From positions 1 through 5,342 of the forward strand of contig JAFNVD010000148.1 of the NCBI GenBank assembly GCA_017383785.1: DNA of 5,342 bases, written 5' to 3'. Origin of the DNA: Peptococcaceae bacterium. Lineage in GTDB: Bacteria; Bacillota; Peptococcia; Peptococcales; Peptococcaceae. The notes below the pieces were generated by a model. It saw nothing but the letters and a program-made list of their open reading frames with translations. It was not told the DNA's origin and did not search any database. Positions 1 to 5,342 of the stretch are shown one piece after another. Positions within the stretch are counted from its first letter, which is position 1. Each line of letters begins with the position of its first letter. Made by a program: the position numbers and the translations under genes.

Positions 1-354
1 CATGGGGATCTGTATCGAGATGATACATTGCTGTTTGCCGGAAGCGTAGACGTGGAATATTATGAAACGATTTTACCGGAGCTGGCGAAACTTTTGGCAA
101 TATCGTTATATGAAGATGATAAAAAATTCGGTGAAAAATACACGAAGTATCGGCCATTAGAAATACCCGAAGTTTCAGTGGATTATGCCATAGCTTATCA
201 AACACTGTTCCAAAACACAGTTGTAATGGCAGAGGGCAACAAAGTGATTCGTGTATATTATTATCAAGAAGATGGTACAGATGAAATGACGATAGATAAA
301 CTCGCTCAGATCTACGCAGACTATTTATTGTCAGAAGTTTCTGCAGTGAAATAA
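1..354 (+). CDS. Hypothetical protein, 3' end only (start lies before the window)
   Basis: The reading frame is open from the first base, so the gene begins upstream and only its last 117 residues are seen. The TTG at position 28 has no ribosome binding site before it and is not a likely start. I do not recognise the family. The visible part is acidic and soluble-looking, with no membrane segment. It has a helical-looking stretch rich in Leu and Ala (YYETILPELAKLLAISLYED), a central Tyr-rich part, then a strand-like VIRVYYYQEDGTDEM and a final helix ending near AQIYADYLLSEV. This pattern could be the end of a small alpha/beta domain, but no catalytic motif is visible. It ends with two stop codons in tandem (TAATAA). 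The next gene starts 39 bases after the first stop in the same direction, so co-transcription is possible. That it is coding is fairly sure; its function is unknown. Confidence 0.7.
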   Translation, partial: HGDLYRDDTLLFAGSVDVEYYETILPELAKLLAISLYEDDKKFGEKYTKYRPLEIPEVSVDYAIAYQTLFQNTVVMAEGNKVIRVYYYQEDGTDEMTIDKLAQIYADYLLSEVSAVK

Positions 355-393
355 TAACGAATTGCGTCTAAATAAGTGAGGGAGAGATAACTT

Positions 394-720
394 ATGAATC
401 TTGGACAGCTTTTTATATATGCGTTGGAGCTGCTGGGTATTGGCAAAAAGCAAATGATTGCTGATGGGGCGCAGACTGTTGGCAAGGTGACAAAGGTAGA
501 TAAGTGCTGGTGGATGAAGGTGAACAAGAAGGCCGTGCGTATCGGTACGTTGGATGGTGCTGTGTTTCCTCATATTATTACGTACAGCTATATGGCAGAG
601 GGGGAAGAATACACAGGCAAATGTTTTGTACATTGGGACAAGCATTGTCCGGAAGTGAATGAGCCGATTCATGTGTATTATGACCGATACAATCCACAGC
701 GTTCAGCAGTGAATGTGTAA
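394..720 (+). CDS. Small DUF3592-like protein of unknown function
   Basis: This is a complete 108-residue frame. The ATG start is supported by a GAGGGAG ribosome binding site at 378-384, nine bases upstream. The C-terminal half has the layout I associate with DUF3592-like proteins: a GKVTKV strand near residues 30-35, a central IITYSYMAEGEEYTGK stretch (residues 61-76) and an ending IHVYYDRYNPQRSAVNV (residues 92-108), similar to the VYYDPxNPxxS ending of that family. DUF3592 proteins are often membrane-bound. Here there is only a short hydrophobic N-terminal stretch (about residues 4-16, LGQLFIYALELLG) that is marginal as a membrane anchor. There is an unusual CWW at 38-40. No enzymatic motif is seen and the function is unknown. 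It may share a transcript with the upstream frame, and a stem-loop follows 30 bases after its stop. The antisense frames over it lack ribosome binding sites. The family assignment is tentative and made from pattern alone. Confidence 0.75.
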   Translation: MNLGQLFIYALELLGIGKKQMIADGAQTVGKVTKVDKCWWMKVNKKAVRIGTLDGAVFPHIITYSYMAEGEEYTGKCFVHWDKHCPEVNEPIHVYYDRYNPQRSAVNV

Positions 721-750
721 CGGAAAAGGAAACTGAATAATATAAAATAA

Positions 751-788
751 AACATCCTGCTTGTATGATAGGCATACGGCAGGATGTT
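751..788. terminator. Bidirectional stem-loop terminator between convergent genes
   Basis: A perfect 10-base-pair stem, AACATCCTGC (751-760) with GCAGGATGTT (779-788), encloses a second 5-base-pair stem, GTATG (763-767) with CATAC (773-777), and a 5-base loop. On the minus strand the hairpin starts 23 bases after the pyk stop and is followed by TTTATTTTATATTATT, a good U-rich tail. On the plus strand it follows the DUF3592-like gene and has a weaker tail (CTTTATT). It probably ends pyk transcription efficiently and the plus-strand transcript less strongly. Confidence 0.85.
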
Positions 789-810
789 CTTTATTCCGGT
801 AATTTTTATA

Positions 811-2571
811 TTAATTTTTACAGTCTGCCACGGTCTGTACAATACCGCGGGCACAGTCTACCGATACCTGGATGCCATCTTGCAAGCGCTGTACAGCGTT
901 GTGAGCGCCGATGATAACCGGTTTTTCCAGGGTCAGCCCTACGATAGCGGTATGGCATTCCGGAGCATCGTCTTCTGTGATAATGGCAGCGGCTTTGCGC
1001 AGCCAAGGTAACATTTCATTGGTGGTGTACGGTACTACCAGTACATCGCCTTTTTTGCATTTGAGCATGACTTCTTCTATAGTGCGGCAGATACACAGCG
1101 GTCCTGTAGTACTTTGGTCTCCAATGCCGATAGCATTTACCAAAGATCCGCCAACCTGTTTGACGCGAATCATATTGGTAGTGCCGGTAATGCCTACCGG
1201 TACCCCGGCGGTAACAACTACCAGATCGCCGTTTTTGATAAATCCGGCTTGTTCCGCTACTTCGATAGCCAAATCTACCAGTTCGTCAGAGTTGCAGCTG
1301 TATGGCATCATAGCGGTTTCAATGCCCCAGTATAGGCTCATCTGACGGCGTACCTGTTCGTCTAACAATAACGCCACAATGGTGGTTTCCGGGCGGAACC
1401 GGCTTACCATTTGTGCGGTAATGCCTCGCTGGCTGATGCTCAAAATTGCATTAGCCCCGATATCCCGTGCTGTAGTACATGCTGCGTGAGCCATAGCGGC
1501 GGAGATGGAGAGGTGTTCATCACCCAGTACGTGTAAATTTTTCGCATGACGAATATCTTTTTCTGTCTTGATGGCAATGTCTCGCATGGTTTGTACGGCT
1601 TCCACCGGATATTTACCGGACGCAGTCTCACCGGAAAGCATAATGGCAGAGGTACCATCAAAGATGGCATTTGCTACGTCGGTAATTTCTGCTCGTGTTG
1701 GACGTGGTTTTTCGATCATGGACTCTAGCATTTGGGTAGCAGTGATGACCGGTTTGCCACAGGCTACACATTTGGCAATCATATCTTTTTGGATGCCCGG
1801 CAGTTCGGTAAAGTCAATTTCAACGCCCATATCACCACGGGCTACCATAATACCGTCGGCCACCGATAAAATTTCGTCCAGATTGTTTACCCCTTCACGG
1901 TTTTCGATTTTGGCAATGATACGAATATTGGAGTCGTTCTCATTCAAAATTTTGCGCAGGTCACGGACATCATCGGCAGTACGTACAAAACTTGCCGCGA
2001 TAAAATCAAATCCCTGCTCAATCCCAAAGAGAATATCTTCTTTGTCCTTTTCACTGACATACGGCATAGACAGGCGAATCCCGGGGATGTTGACCCCTTT
2101 GTTGGTTTTCATCAGCCCGTCGTTCAGCACTTTACACTGAATAGTGGTTGGTGTAGTAGAGAGCACTACCATACGCACCAGCCCGTCATCCAAGAGAATG
2201 CTGTCGCCCGGCTTTACATCATTGGGCAGATCGGCGTAGGTAATAGAACATTGGTGTTCGTTGCCTTCTACCTCATCGGTGTGCAAGGTGAAAATGCTGT
2301 CGGTTTTCAGCAGTACAGAGCCGTTTACGAATGTTTTCAGACGCACTTCAGGCCCTTTGGTATCCAATAGCGCTGCTACCGGCAGATTAAGCTCTTCCCG
2401 CAGTGCTTTCAGCTGATCCAGACGCATTTTGTGCCCGGCATAATCTCCATGGGAGAAGTTGAACCGTGCCACATTCATTCCGGCCTCCAGCATACCGCGC
2501 AGGATTCCTTCGCCATCGGTGGCAGGGCCAAGGGTACAAACGATTTTTGTTTTTCTATGTGTATGAGTCAT
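811..2571 (-). CDS. pyk: Pyruvate kinase with extra C-terminal PEP-utilizing-like domain
   Basis: Pyruvate kinase makes pyruvate and ATP from phosphoenolpyruvate and ADP, the last step of glycolysis in the cytoplasm. The protein is 586 residues from the ATG, close to the roughly 585 of Bacillus-type enzymes. The barrel opens with RKTKIVCTLGPA. DTKGPEVR (70-77) starts the mobile B domain. IAKIENREG (219-227) holds the catalytic Lys221, ARGDMGVE (244-251) binds metal and substrate, and MLESM...PTRAEITDVANA with ETASGKYP (315-322) completes the active site. The regulatory C domain spans about 342-475. About 484-586 is the extra domain found in many Firmicutes. It keeps the His (His540), but in an unusual setting, PECHTAIVGL, where TSHAAVVGL is usual. 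Glu75 in GPEVR is the residue associated with K+-dependent enzymes; K+-independent ones carry Lys. I chose ATG 2571 over GTG 2580 because of ribosome binding site spacing. It is the second gene after the PHP phosphatase, 37 bases downstream, with a terminator after its end. Confidence 0.98.
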   Translation of the reverse strand: MTHTHRKTKIVCTLGPATDGEGILRGMLEAGMNVARFNFSHGDYAGHKMRLDQLKALREELNLPVAALLDTKGPEVRLKTFVNGSVLLKTDSIFTLHTDEVEGNEHQCSITYADLPNDVKPGDSILLDDGLVRMVVLSTTPTTIQCKVLNDGLMKTNKGVNIPGIRLSMPYVSEKDKEDILFGIEQGFDFIAASFVRTADDVRDLRKILNENDSNIRIIAKIENREGVNNLDEILSVADGIMVARGDMGVEIDFTELPGIQKDMIAKCVACGKPVITATQMLESMIEKPRPTRAEITDVANAIFDGTSAIMLSGETASGKYPVEAVQTMRDIAIKTEKDIRHAKNLHVLGDEHLSISAAMAHAACTTARDIGANAILSISQRGITAQMVSRFRPETTIVALLLDEQVRRQMSLYWGIETAMMPYSCNSDELVDLAIEVAEQAGFIKNGDLVVVTAGVPVGITGTTNMIRVKQVGGSLVNAIGIGDQSTTGPLCICRTIEEVMLKCKKGDVLVVPYTTNEMLPWLRKAAAIITEDDAPECHTAIVGLTLEKPVIIGAHNAVQRLQDGIQVSVDCARGIVQTVADCKN

Positions 2572-2582
2572 AGTACTCACAG

Positions 2583-2588
2583 CCTTTC
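2583..2588 (-). promoter_or_regulatory. Ribosome binding site that decides the pyk start
   Basis: Read on the minus strand, GAAAGG lies 11 bases before ATG 2571 but only 2 bases before the in-frame GTG at 2580. The short gap makes the GTG unworkable as a start. The site lies in an A-rich spacer after the phosphatase stop codon. Confidence 0.6.
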
Positions 2589-2608
2589 AGATTTTTTCTG
2601 TATTTTTT

Positions 2609-3412
2609 CTATAACGAGAGTTTCTTTTCAACGCGCTGTTCGAATGTGGAGATATGGTCGAATCCCAGCTGTTTTAGCCGCTCCGCAGTATCTTCGCTAT
2701 GAAACCCAACATATTCCGCTACATGGCTATCGGAGCCGATGGTAATCCGTGTACCGCCCATTTGTCGATACAGTGCCAGAATATCATAGTGGGGCATACA
2801 CATTTGAGATACATGACGAAAGCCGGAGGTATTCACCTCTATGCCTTTGCCTTTGGCAATCAGTGTACGAAACAGCTCTTCTACAATCGGCTGCGCAATA
2901 AAGTGATCCCCTGAGGTGTATTCTCCGGGATAGTAACGCTTGCAGTAATCCAAGTGACCGATGACATCAAAGTTGTCAAAGGCTTTCACACATTCTAAAA
3001 CGGCACTGTAATAGGTTTCGTAAGCCTGTTCTTTGGTTTTGTTTTCAAAGTACACAGCACGGCTTACCGGCAGCCCACAGCATTCATGGATAGAGCCGAT
3101 GACAAAGTCAAAAGGATATTGTTTTAGAAATGCATCACAGGAAGCTAGATGGTGCGGCTCCATACCGATTTCAATACCGGTGCGAATGGTGAGCACGCCT
3201 TTGTAGCGTTCCTGATATCGTGCGATAGTGTCAAAATAGTCATCGATATTGGCAATCTGATGGTCCGGGCGCATATCCGGATAGCTATAGTCCATATGAT
3301 CTGTAATGGCAATTTCAGCAATGCCCCGCTCTACGGCTGTATGGCAAATGGCTTCCAGCGTGGTTTTGCTGTCACCGGAAAACTGGCTGTGCAAATGATA
3401 ATCCACCGGCAT
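2609..3412 (-). CDS. PHP-domain phosphatase, histidinol-phosphatase HisJ family
   Basis: This complete 267-residue protein has the usual length for HisJ/HisK-type PHP phosphatases (about 268 in Bacillus). These enzymes remove phosphate from L-histidinol phosphate in histidine synthesis, using a cluster of divalent metals. The PHP metal-binding motifs appear in order: HLH (His6, His8), TDH (Asp38, His39), GIEIG (Glu81), GSIHE (His109), GHLD (His153) and GSDSH (Asp228, His230). A family-typical GIEVNTSG lies at 190-197. All expected ligands are present, so the enzyme looks active. The ATG start is supported by AGAAGGG at 3418-3424 on the minus strand, five bases away. It is the first gene of a unit with pyk, with a promoter at 3461-3489. 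No other histidine-synthesis gene is visible, and members of this family outside his operons may act on other phosphoesters, so the substrate is uncertain. The family assignment is firm; the reaction is inferred. Confidence 0.93.
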   Translation of the reverse strand: MPVDYHLHSQFSGDSKTTLEAICHTAVERGIAEIAITDHMDYSYPDMRPDHQIANIDDYFDTIARYQERYKGVLTIRTGIEIGMEPHHLASCDAFLKQYPFDFVIGSIHECCGLPVSRAVYFENKTKEQAYETYYSAVLECVKAFDNFDVIGHLDYCKRYYPGEYTSGDHFIAQPIVEELFRTLIAKGKGIEVNTSGFRHVSQMCMPHYDILALYRQMGGTRITIGSDSHVAEYVGFHSEDTAERLKQLGFDHISTFEQRVEKKLSL

Positions 3413-3460
3413 AAAATCCCTTCTTTCTGTACAATATCGTCTACCTTATTTCTCGTTCAT

Positions 3461-3489
3461 ATTATACAATATTGACTTGGTCGATACAA
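3461..3489 (-). promoter_or_regulatory. Sigma-A-type promoter for the phosphatase-pyk unit
   Basis: On the minus strand a perfect TATAAT -10 box (3461-3466) is preceded, after exactly 17 bases, by TTGTAT (3484-3489), a partial match to the -35 consensus. Transcription would start near 3454, leaving a leader of about 40 bases before the phosphatase ATG. This is the only good minus-strand promoter I see before the two genes. The dyad at 3493-3526 begins three bases upstream of the -35 box. Confidence 0.7.
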
Positions 3490-3492
3490 GGT

Positions 3493-3526
3493 TACGGCAC
3501 AAAAGAAACTGGAAAGTTGTGCCGTA
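3493..3526. repeat. Perfect 10-base inverted repeat in the divergent intergenic region; possible operator
   Basis: TACGGCACAA (3493-3502) and TTGTGCCGTA (3517-3526) are exact reverse complements separated by 14 bases, so the half-site centres are 24 bases apart. The left arm sits just upstream of the minus-strand -35 box. The right arm lies in the spacer region just before the plus-strand extended -10 box at 3530. There is no T-tract after either arm and the element lies upstream of both predicted transcription starts, so a terminator or an RNA structure is less likely than a binding site for a dimeric regulator. I do not recognise the motif as that of any known regulator. Confidence 0.6.
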
Positions 3527-3529
3527 CTG

Positions 3530-3538
3530 TGATACAAT
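3530..3538 (+). promoter_or_regulatory. Extended -10 promoter for recG
   Basis: TGATACAAT is a TGn extended -10 element with a TACAAT hexamer (3533-3538, one mismatch to TATAAT). No good -35 box is found 16-18 bases upstream (the best position reads TGGAAA), which is tolerable for an extended -10 promoter. Transcription would begin near 3545, giving a leader of about 58 bases before recG. The leader contains a weak 6-base-pair hairpin, CAAACA (3543-3548) with TGTTTG (3563-3568). Confidence 0.5.
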
Positions 3539-3588
3539 AACACAAACAATTATACGAAACTGTGTTTGAGCATCATAGGGTATTGGAC

Positions 3589-3597
3589 AGGAGGTGA
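3589..3597 (+). promoter_or_regulatory. Strong recG ribosome binding site
   Basis: AGGAGGTGA is a near-perfect complement to the 3' end of 16S rRNA. The AGGAGG core ends eight bases before the ATG at 3603, which fixes that codon as the start of recG. Confidence 0.9.
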
Positions 3598-3602
3598 AAC
3601 TG

Positions 3603-5342
3603 ATGCATATACAGGATAGCGTAACGGTGCTAAAAGGTGTTGGTAAGCAAAAAGCTGCCGATTTGTCGAAATTGGGTATTTGGACAGTGGGCGACCTTTT
3701 GGGGCATTTTCCATATCGGTATGAGGACAGATCTCATATGAAACCGCTCCGTGAAATGCGAGAAGGGGATATTGAGACGGTAACGGGTATTATTCTGCAG
3801 GCGCAAGATATTTATCCTAGACGCGGTTTGAAGCTGTTACGAGTGAATATACGCTGTGCTGATGGCAATGCTGTACTGGTGTGGTTCAATCAGAATCATC
3901 TGAAAGGCAAATTGCAGCCGGGCTTGCAGATTGTGGCCACCGGCAAGGTAGGCAAAGGCAGTGTACGGCAGATTTCGGTCAGCGATTTTGAGCTGCTGGA
4001 AGATGAAGAAGACCTACAGCAGTTTCAGCGCATTACACCAATTTATCGCGGTACAGAAAAAACATCCGGCAAAGCCATACGCAAATTGATCCAGCAGGTT
4101 ATGAGCCAGGACATTGAAGGTATCGAGGAAGTGCTGCCTGCGGAACATTTGAAAGACTATCATCTGATGGAGTATACTGAGGCTATGTATCAGATTCACT
4201 TTCCGGAAGAATGGCAGTCGTTAAATCAAGCAAGGCATCGTCTAGTGTTTCAAGAATTTTTGGAACTGATGCTGGGGCTGCAGATGCATAGCATTATCGA
4301 GCATAAGCAAGGCATTGCCCATAGCAAATCAGAAGAGTTGACCGGGCAGTTCGTGAACGGTCTGGCATTTGCTTTGACCGGAGCGCAGCGCAAAGTCATA
4401 CTGGAAATCAAACGAGATATGGAGCGTTCTACTGCTATGAAACGCCTGGTACAAGGGGACGTAGGCAGCGGTAAGACAGTGGTAGCCATCTATACATTGC
4501 TCAAAGCAGTAACAGGGGGCTATCAGGCGGTACTTATGGCACCGACAGAAATACTGGCAGAACAGCATTATCTCAATCTGAAACGAATGTTATCGCCCCT
4601 TGGCATTGAGCCCGAACTGTTGACCGGCAGTCTTACTAAAAAAGAGCGAGAAGCTATTTATGAGAAAATTGCAGACGGTACCTGTAAAATTGCAGTGGGT
4701 ACCCATGCTTTGATACAAAAACAAGTGCAGTTTGCCAACCTGGGTGCAGTAGTCATTGACGAGCAGCACCGCTTTGGTGTGCGACAAAGACTAGCCTTAG
4801 AGAACAAAGGCCTTGCTCCCGATGTATTGGTAATGACAGCCACCCCGATTCCGCGGTCACTGGCACTTACATTATACGGTGATATGGATTTATCCATCAT
4901 TGATGAATTGCCGCCTGGGCGTCAACAGGTGAAAACCTACTGCATTGGCGAAAAGAAACGGCAGGATTTGTACAACTTTTTGGATCAACAGGTGGCAGAG
5001 GGGTATCAGGTGTATATCGTATGCCCTCTGGTAGAAGAGTCAGAAAAAATGGACTTGGAGAATGCTACACAGCTGGCCGATCATCTGAGTGTCAATGTGT
5101 TTCCGCACTATCACGTGGGGCTTTTGCACGGCAAGATGAAACCACAGGAAAAAGCAGAGATTATGGAGCAGTTTCGTACCAATCAGATTCAGATTCTGGT
5201 ATCCACTACAGTTATCGAAGTAGGGGTGGACGTGCCAAATGCCAATGTGATGGTGATAGAGAATGCCGAGCGTTTTGGTCTGGCTCAGTTGCACCAGCTC
5301 AGAGGCCGTGTAGGCCGCGGCAAAACACAGGCACATTGCTTC
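3603..5342 (+). CDS. recG: ATP-dependent DNA helicase RecG (3' end beyond the window)
   Basis: RecG remodels stalled replication forks and branch-migrates Holliday junctions, using ATP, in DNA repair and recombination. The frame runs uninterrupted for 580 codons to the last base. Full-length proteins have about 680-690 residues, so about 100 residues, including the C-terminal TRG translocation motif, are missing here. The N-terminus has the typical VLKGVGKQKAADLSKLGI and a GHFPYRYEDRS stretch, followed by the OB-fold wedge domain at about 57-135. Helicase motifs follow in order: LTGAQ (258-262), Walker A GDVGSGKT (285-292, Lys291), APTEILAEQH (313-322), LLTGSLTKKER (from 339), GTHAL (366-370), Walker B DEQHRFG (from Asp386), TATPIPR (412-418), HGKM (509-512), STTVIEVGVDVPNA (534-547) and QLRGRVGRG (565-573). 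All key residues are intact. It is transcribed divergently from the phosphatase-pyk unit, from an extended -10 promoter. What follows it cannot be seen. Confidence 0.98.
   Translation, partial: MHIQDSVTVLKGVGKQKAADLSKLGIWTVGDLLGHFPYRYEDRSHMKPLREMREGDIETVTGIILQAQDIYPRRGLKLLRVNIRCADGNAVLVWFNQNHLKGKLQPGLQIVATGKVGKGSVRQISVSDFELLEDEEDLQQFQRITPIYRGTEKTSGKAIRKLIQQVMSQDIEGIEEVLPAEHLKDYHLMEYTEAMYQIHFPEEWQSLNQARHRLVFQEFLELMLGLQMHSIIEHKQGIAHSKSEELTGQFVNGLAFALTGAQRKVILEIKRDMERSTAMKRLVQGDVGSGKTVVAIYTLLKAVTGGYQAVLMAPTEILAEQHYLNLKRMLSPLGIEPELLTGSLTKKEREAIYEKIADGTCKIAVGTHALIQKQVQFANLGAVVIDEQHRFGVRQRLALENKGLAPDVLVMTATPIPRSLALTLYGDMDLSIIDELPPGRQQVKTYCIGEKKRQDLYNFLDQQVAEGYQVYIVCPLVEESEKMDLENATQLADHLSVNVFPHYHVGLLHGKMKPQEKAEIMEQFRTNQIQILVSTTVIEVGVDVPNANVMVIENAERFGLAQLHQLRGRVGRGKTQAHCF

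Noticed and set aside
331..672. Minus-strand open frame of 113 codons opposite the DUF3592-like gene
   Set aside because: No ribosome binding site and no recognisable domain, and it overlaps a plus-strand gene with a good start and a family-like C-terminus.
784..1011. Plus-strand open frame starting inside the terminator and running over the end of pyk
   Set aside because: It is antisense to a certain gene, has no ribosome binding site, and its hydrophobic start is a by-product of the hairpin and AT-rich spacer.
1568..2140. Plus-strand open frame of 190 codons antisense to pyk
   Set aside because: Long antisense frames are common opposite conserved genes. The protein is Ser/Ile-rich with no domain, and the pyk frame opposite is fully conserved.
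2578..2580. GTG as the pyk start codon, adding three residues
   Set aside because: The only ribosome binding site (GAAAGG) would be two bases away, too close, whereas the ATG at 2571 has a usable distance of 11.
3149..3475. Plus-strand open frame antisense to the phosphatase gene
   Set aside because: Its translation resembles no family, and the opposite strand carries every PHP metal-binding motif.
3472..3477. TTGACT as a plus-strand -35 box
   Set aside because: It is a good match to TTGACA by itself, but no -10-like hexamer lies 16-18 bases downstream, where the sequence is the GC-rich left arm of the dyad.
3493..3526. The intergenic dyad as a transcription terminator
   Set aside because: No T-tract follows either arm, and it lies upstream of both predicted transcription starts between divergent genes, where no terminator is needed.
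4250..4900. Several minus-strand open frames within recG
   Set aside because: They are shadows of recG, which shows the full ordered set of helicase motifs on the plus strand.
1..5342. Mobile elements, CRISPR arrays, tRNA/rRNA genes, riboswitches, or a defence or toxin-antitoxin cassette
   Set aside because: I looked on both strands and found no transposase or integrase motif, no spaced direct repeats, no tRNA cloverleaf and no known riboswitch core. The window is almost fully covered by ordinary genes.

Overview
This is a window of ordinary bacterial chromosome, probably from an anaerobic Firmicute. The evidence is a pyruvate kinase with the extra C-terminal PEP-utilizing-type domain usual in Bacilli and Clostridia, strong AGGAGG-type ribosome binding sites, sigma-A-like promoters and moderate GC. 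A Negativicutes or Clostridia source would fit, but this is a guess from general style, not a placement.

Left part (1-720, plus strand): the 3' end of an unrecognised acidic protein, then a small 108-residue protein resembling the DUF3592 family. They run in the same direction, 39 bases apart, and may share a transcript. A strong stem-loop at 751-788 separates them from the convergent gene on the right and probably terminates transcription from both sides.

Middle part (811-3412, minus strand): a two-gene unit transcribed right to left. A PHP-family phosphatase of the histidinol-phosphatase HisJ type comes first. Pyruvate kinase (pyk, 586 residues) follows after 37 bases. A good promoter with a perfect TATAAT box lies upstream of the phosphatase gene, and the terminator at 751-788 closes the unit.

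Right part (3603-5342, plus strand): the first 580 codons of recG, the ATP-dependent branch-migration helicase, diverging from the phosphatase-pyk unit and running off the window. The 190-base divergent intergenic region holds a promoter in each direction and a perfect 10-base inverted repeat, TACGGCACAA-N14-TTGTGCCGTA, between them. Its position suggests an operator or another protein-binding site.

The genes do not form one pathway: pyk is central glycolysis, recG is DNA repair, and the phosphatase substrate is uncertain. I see no mobile element, CRISPR array, RNA gene, toxin-antitoxin or defence cassette, and no convincing novel system. The most interesting items are the intergenic dyad, the pairing of a HisJ-type phosphatase with pyk, and the divergent His-containing motif in the pyruvate kinase extra domain.
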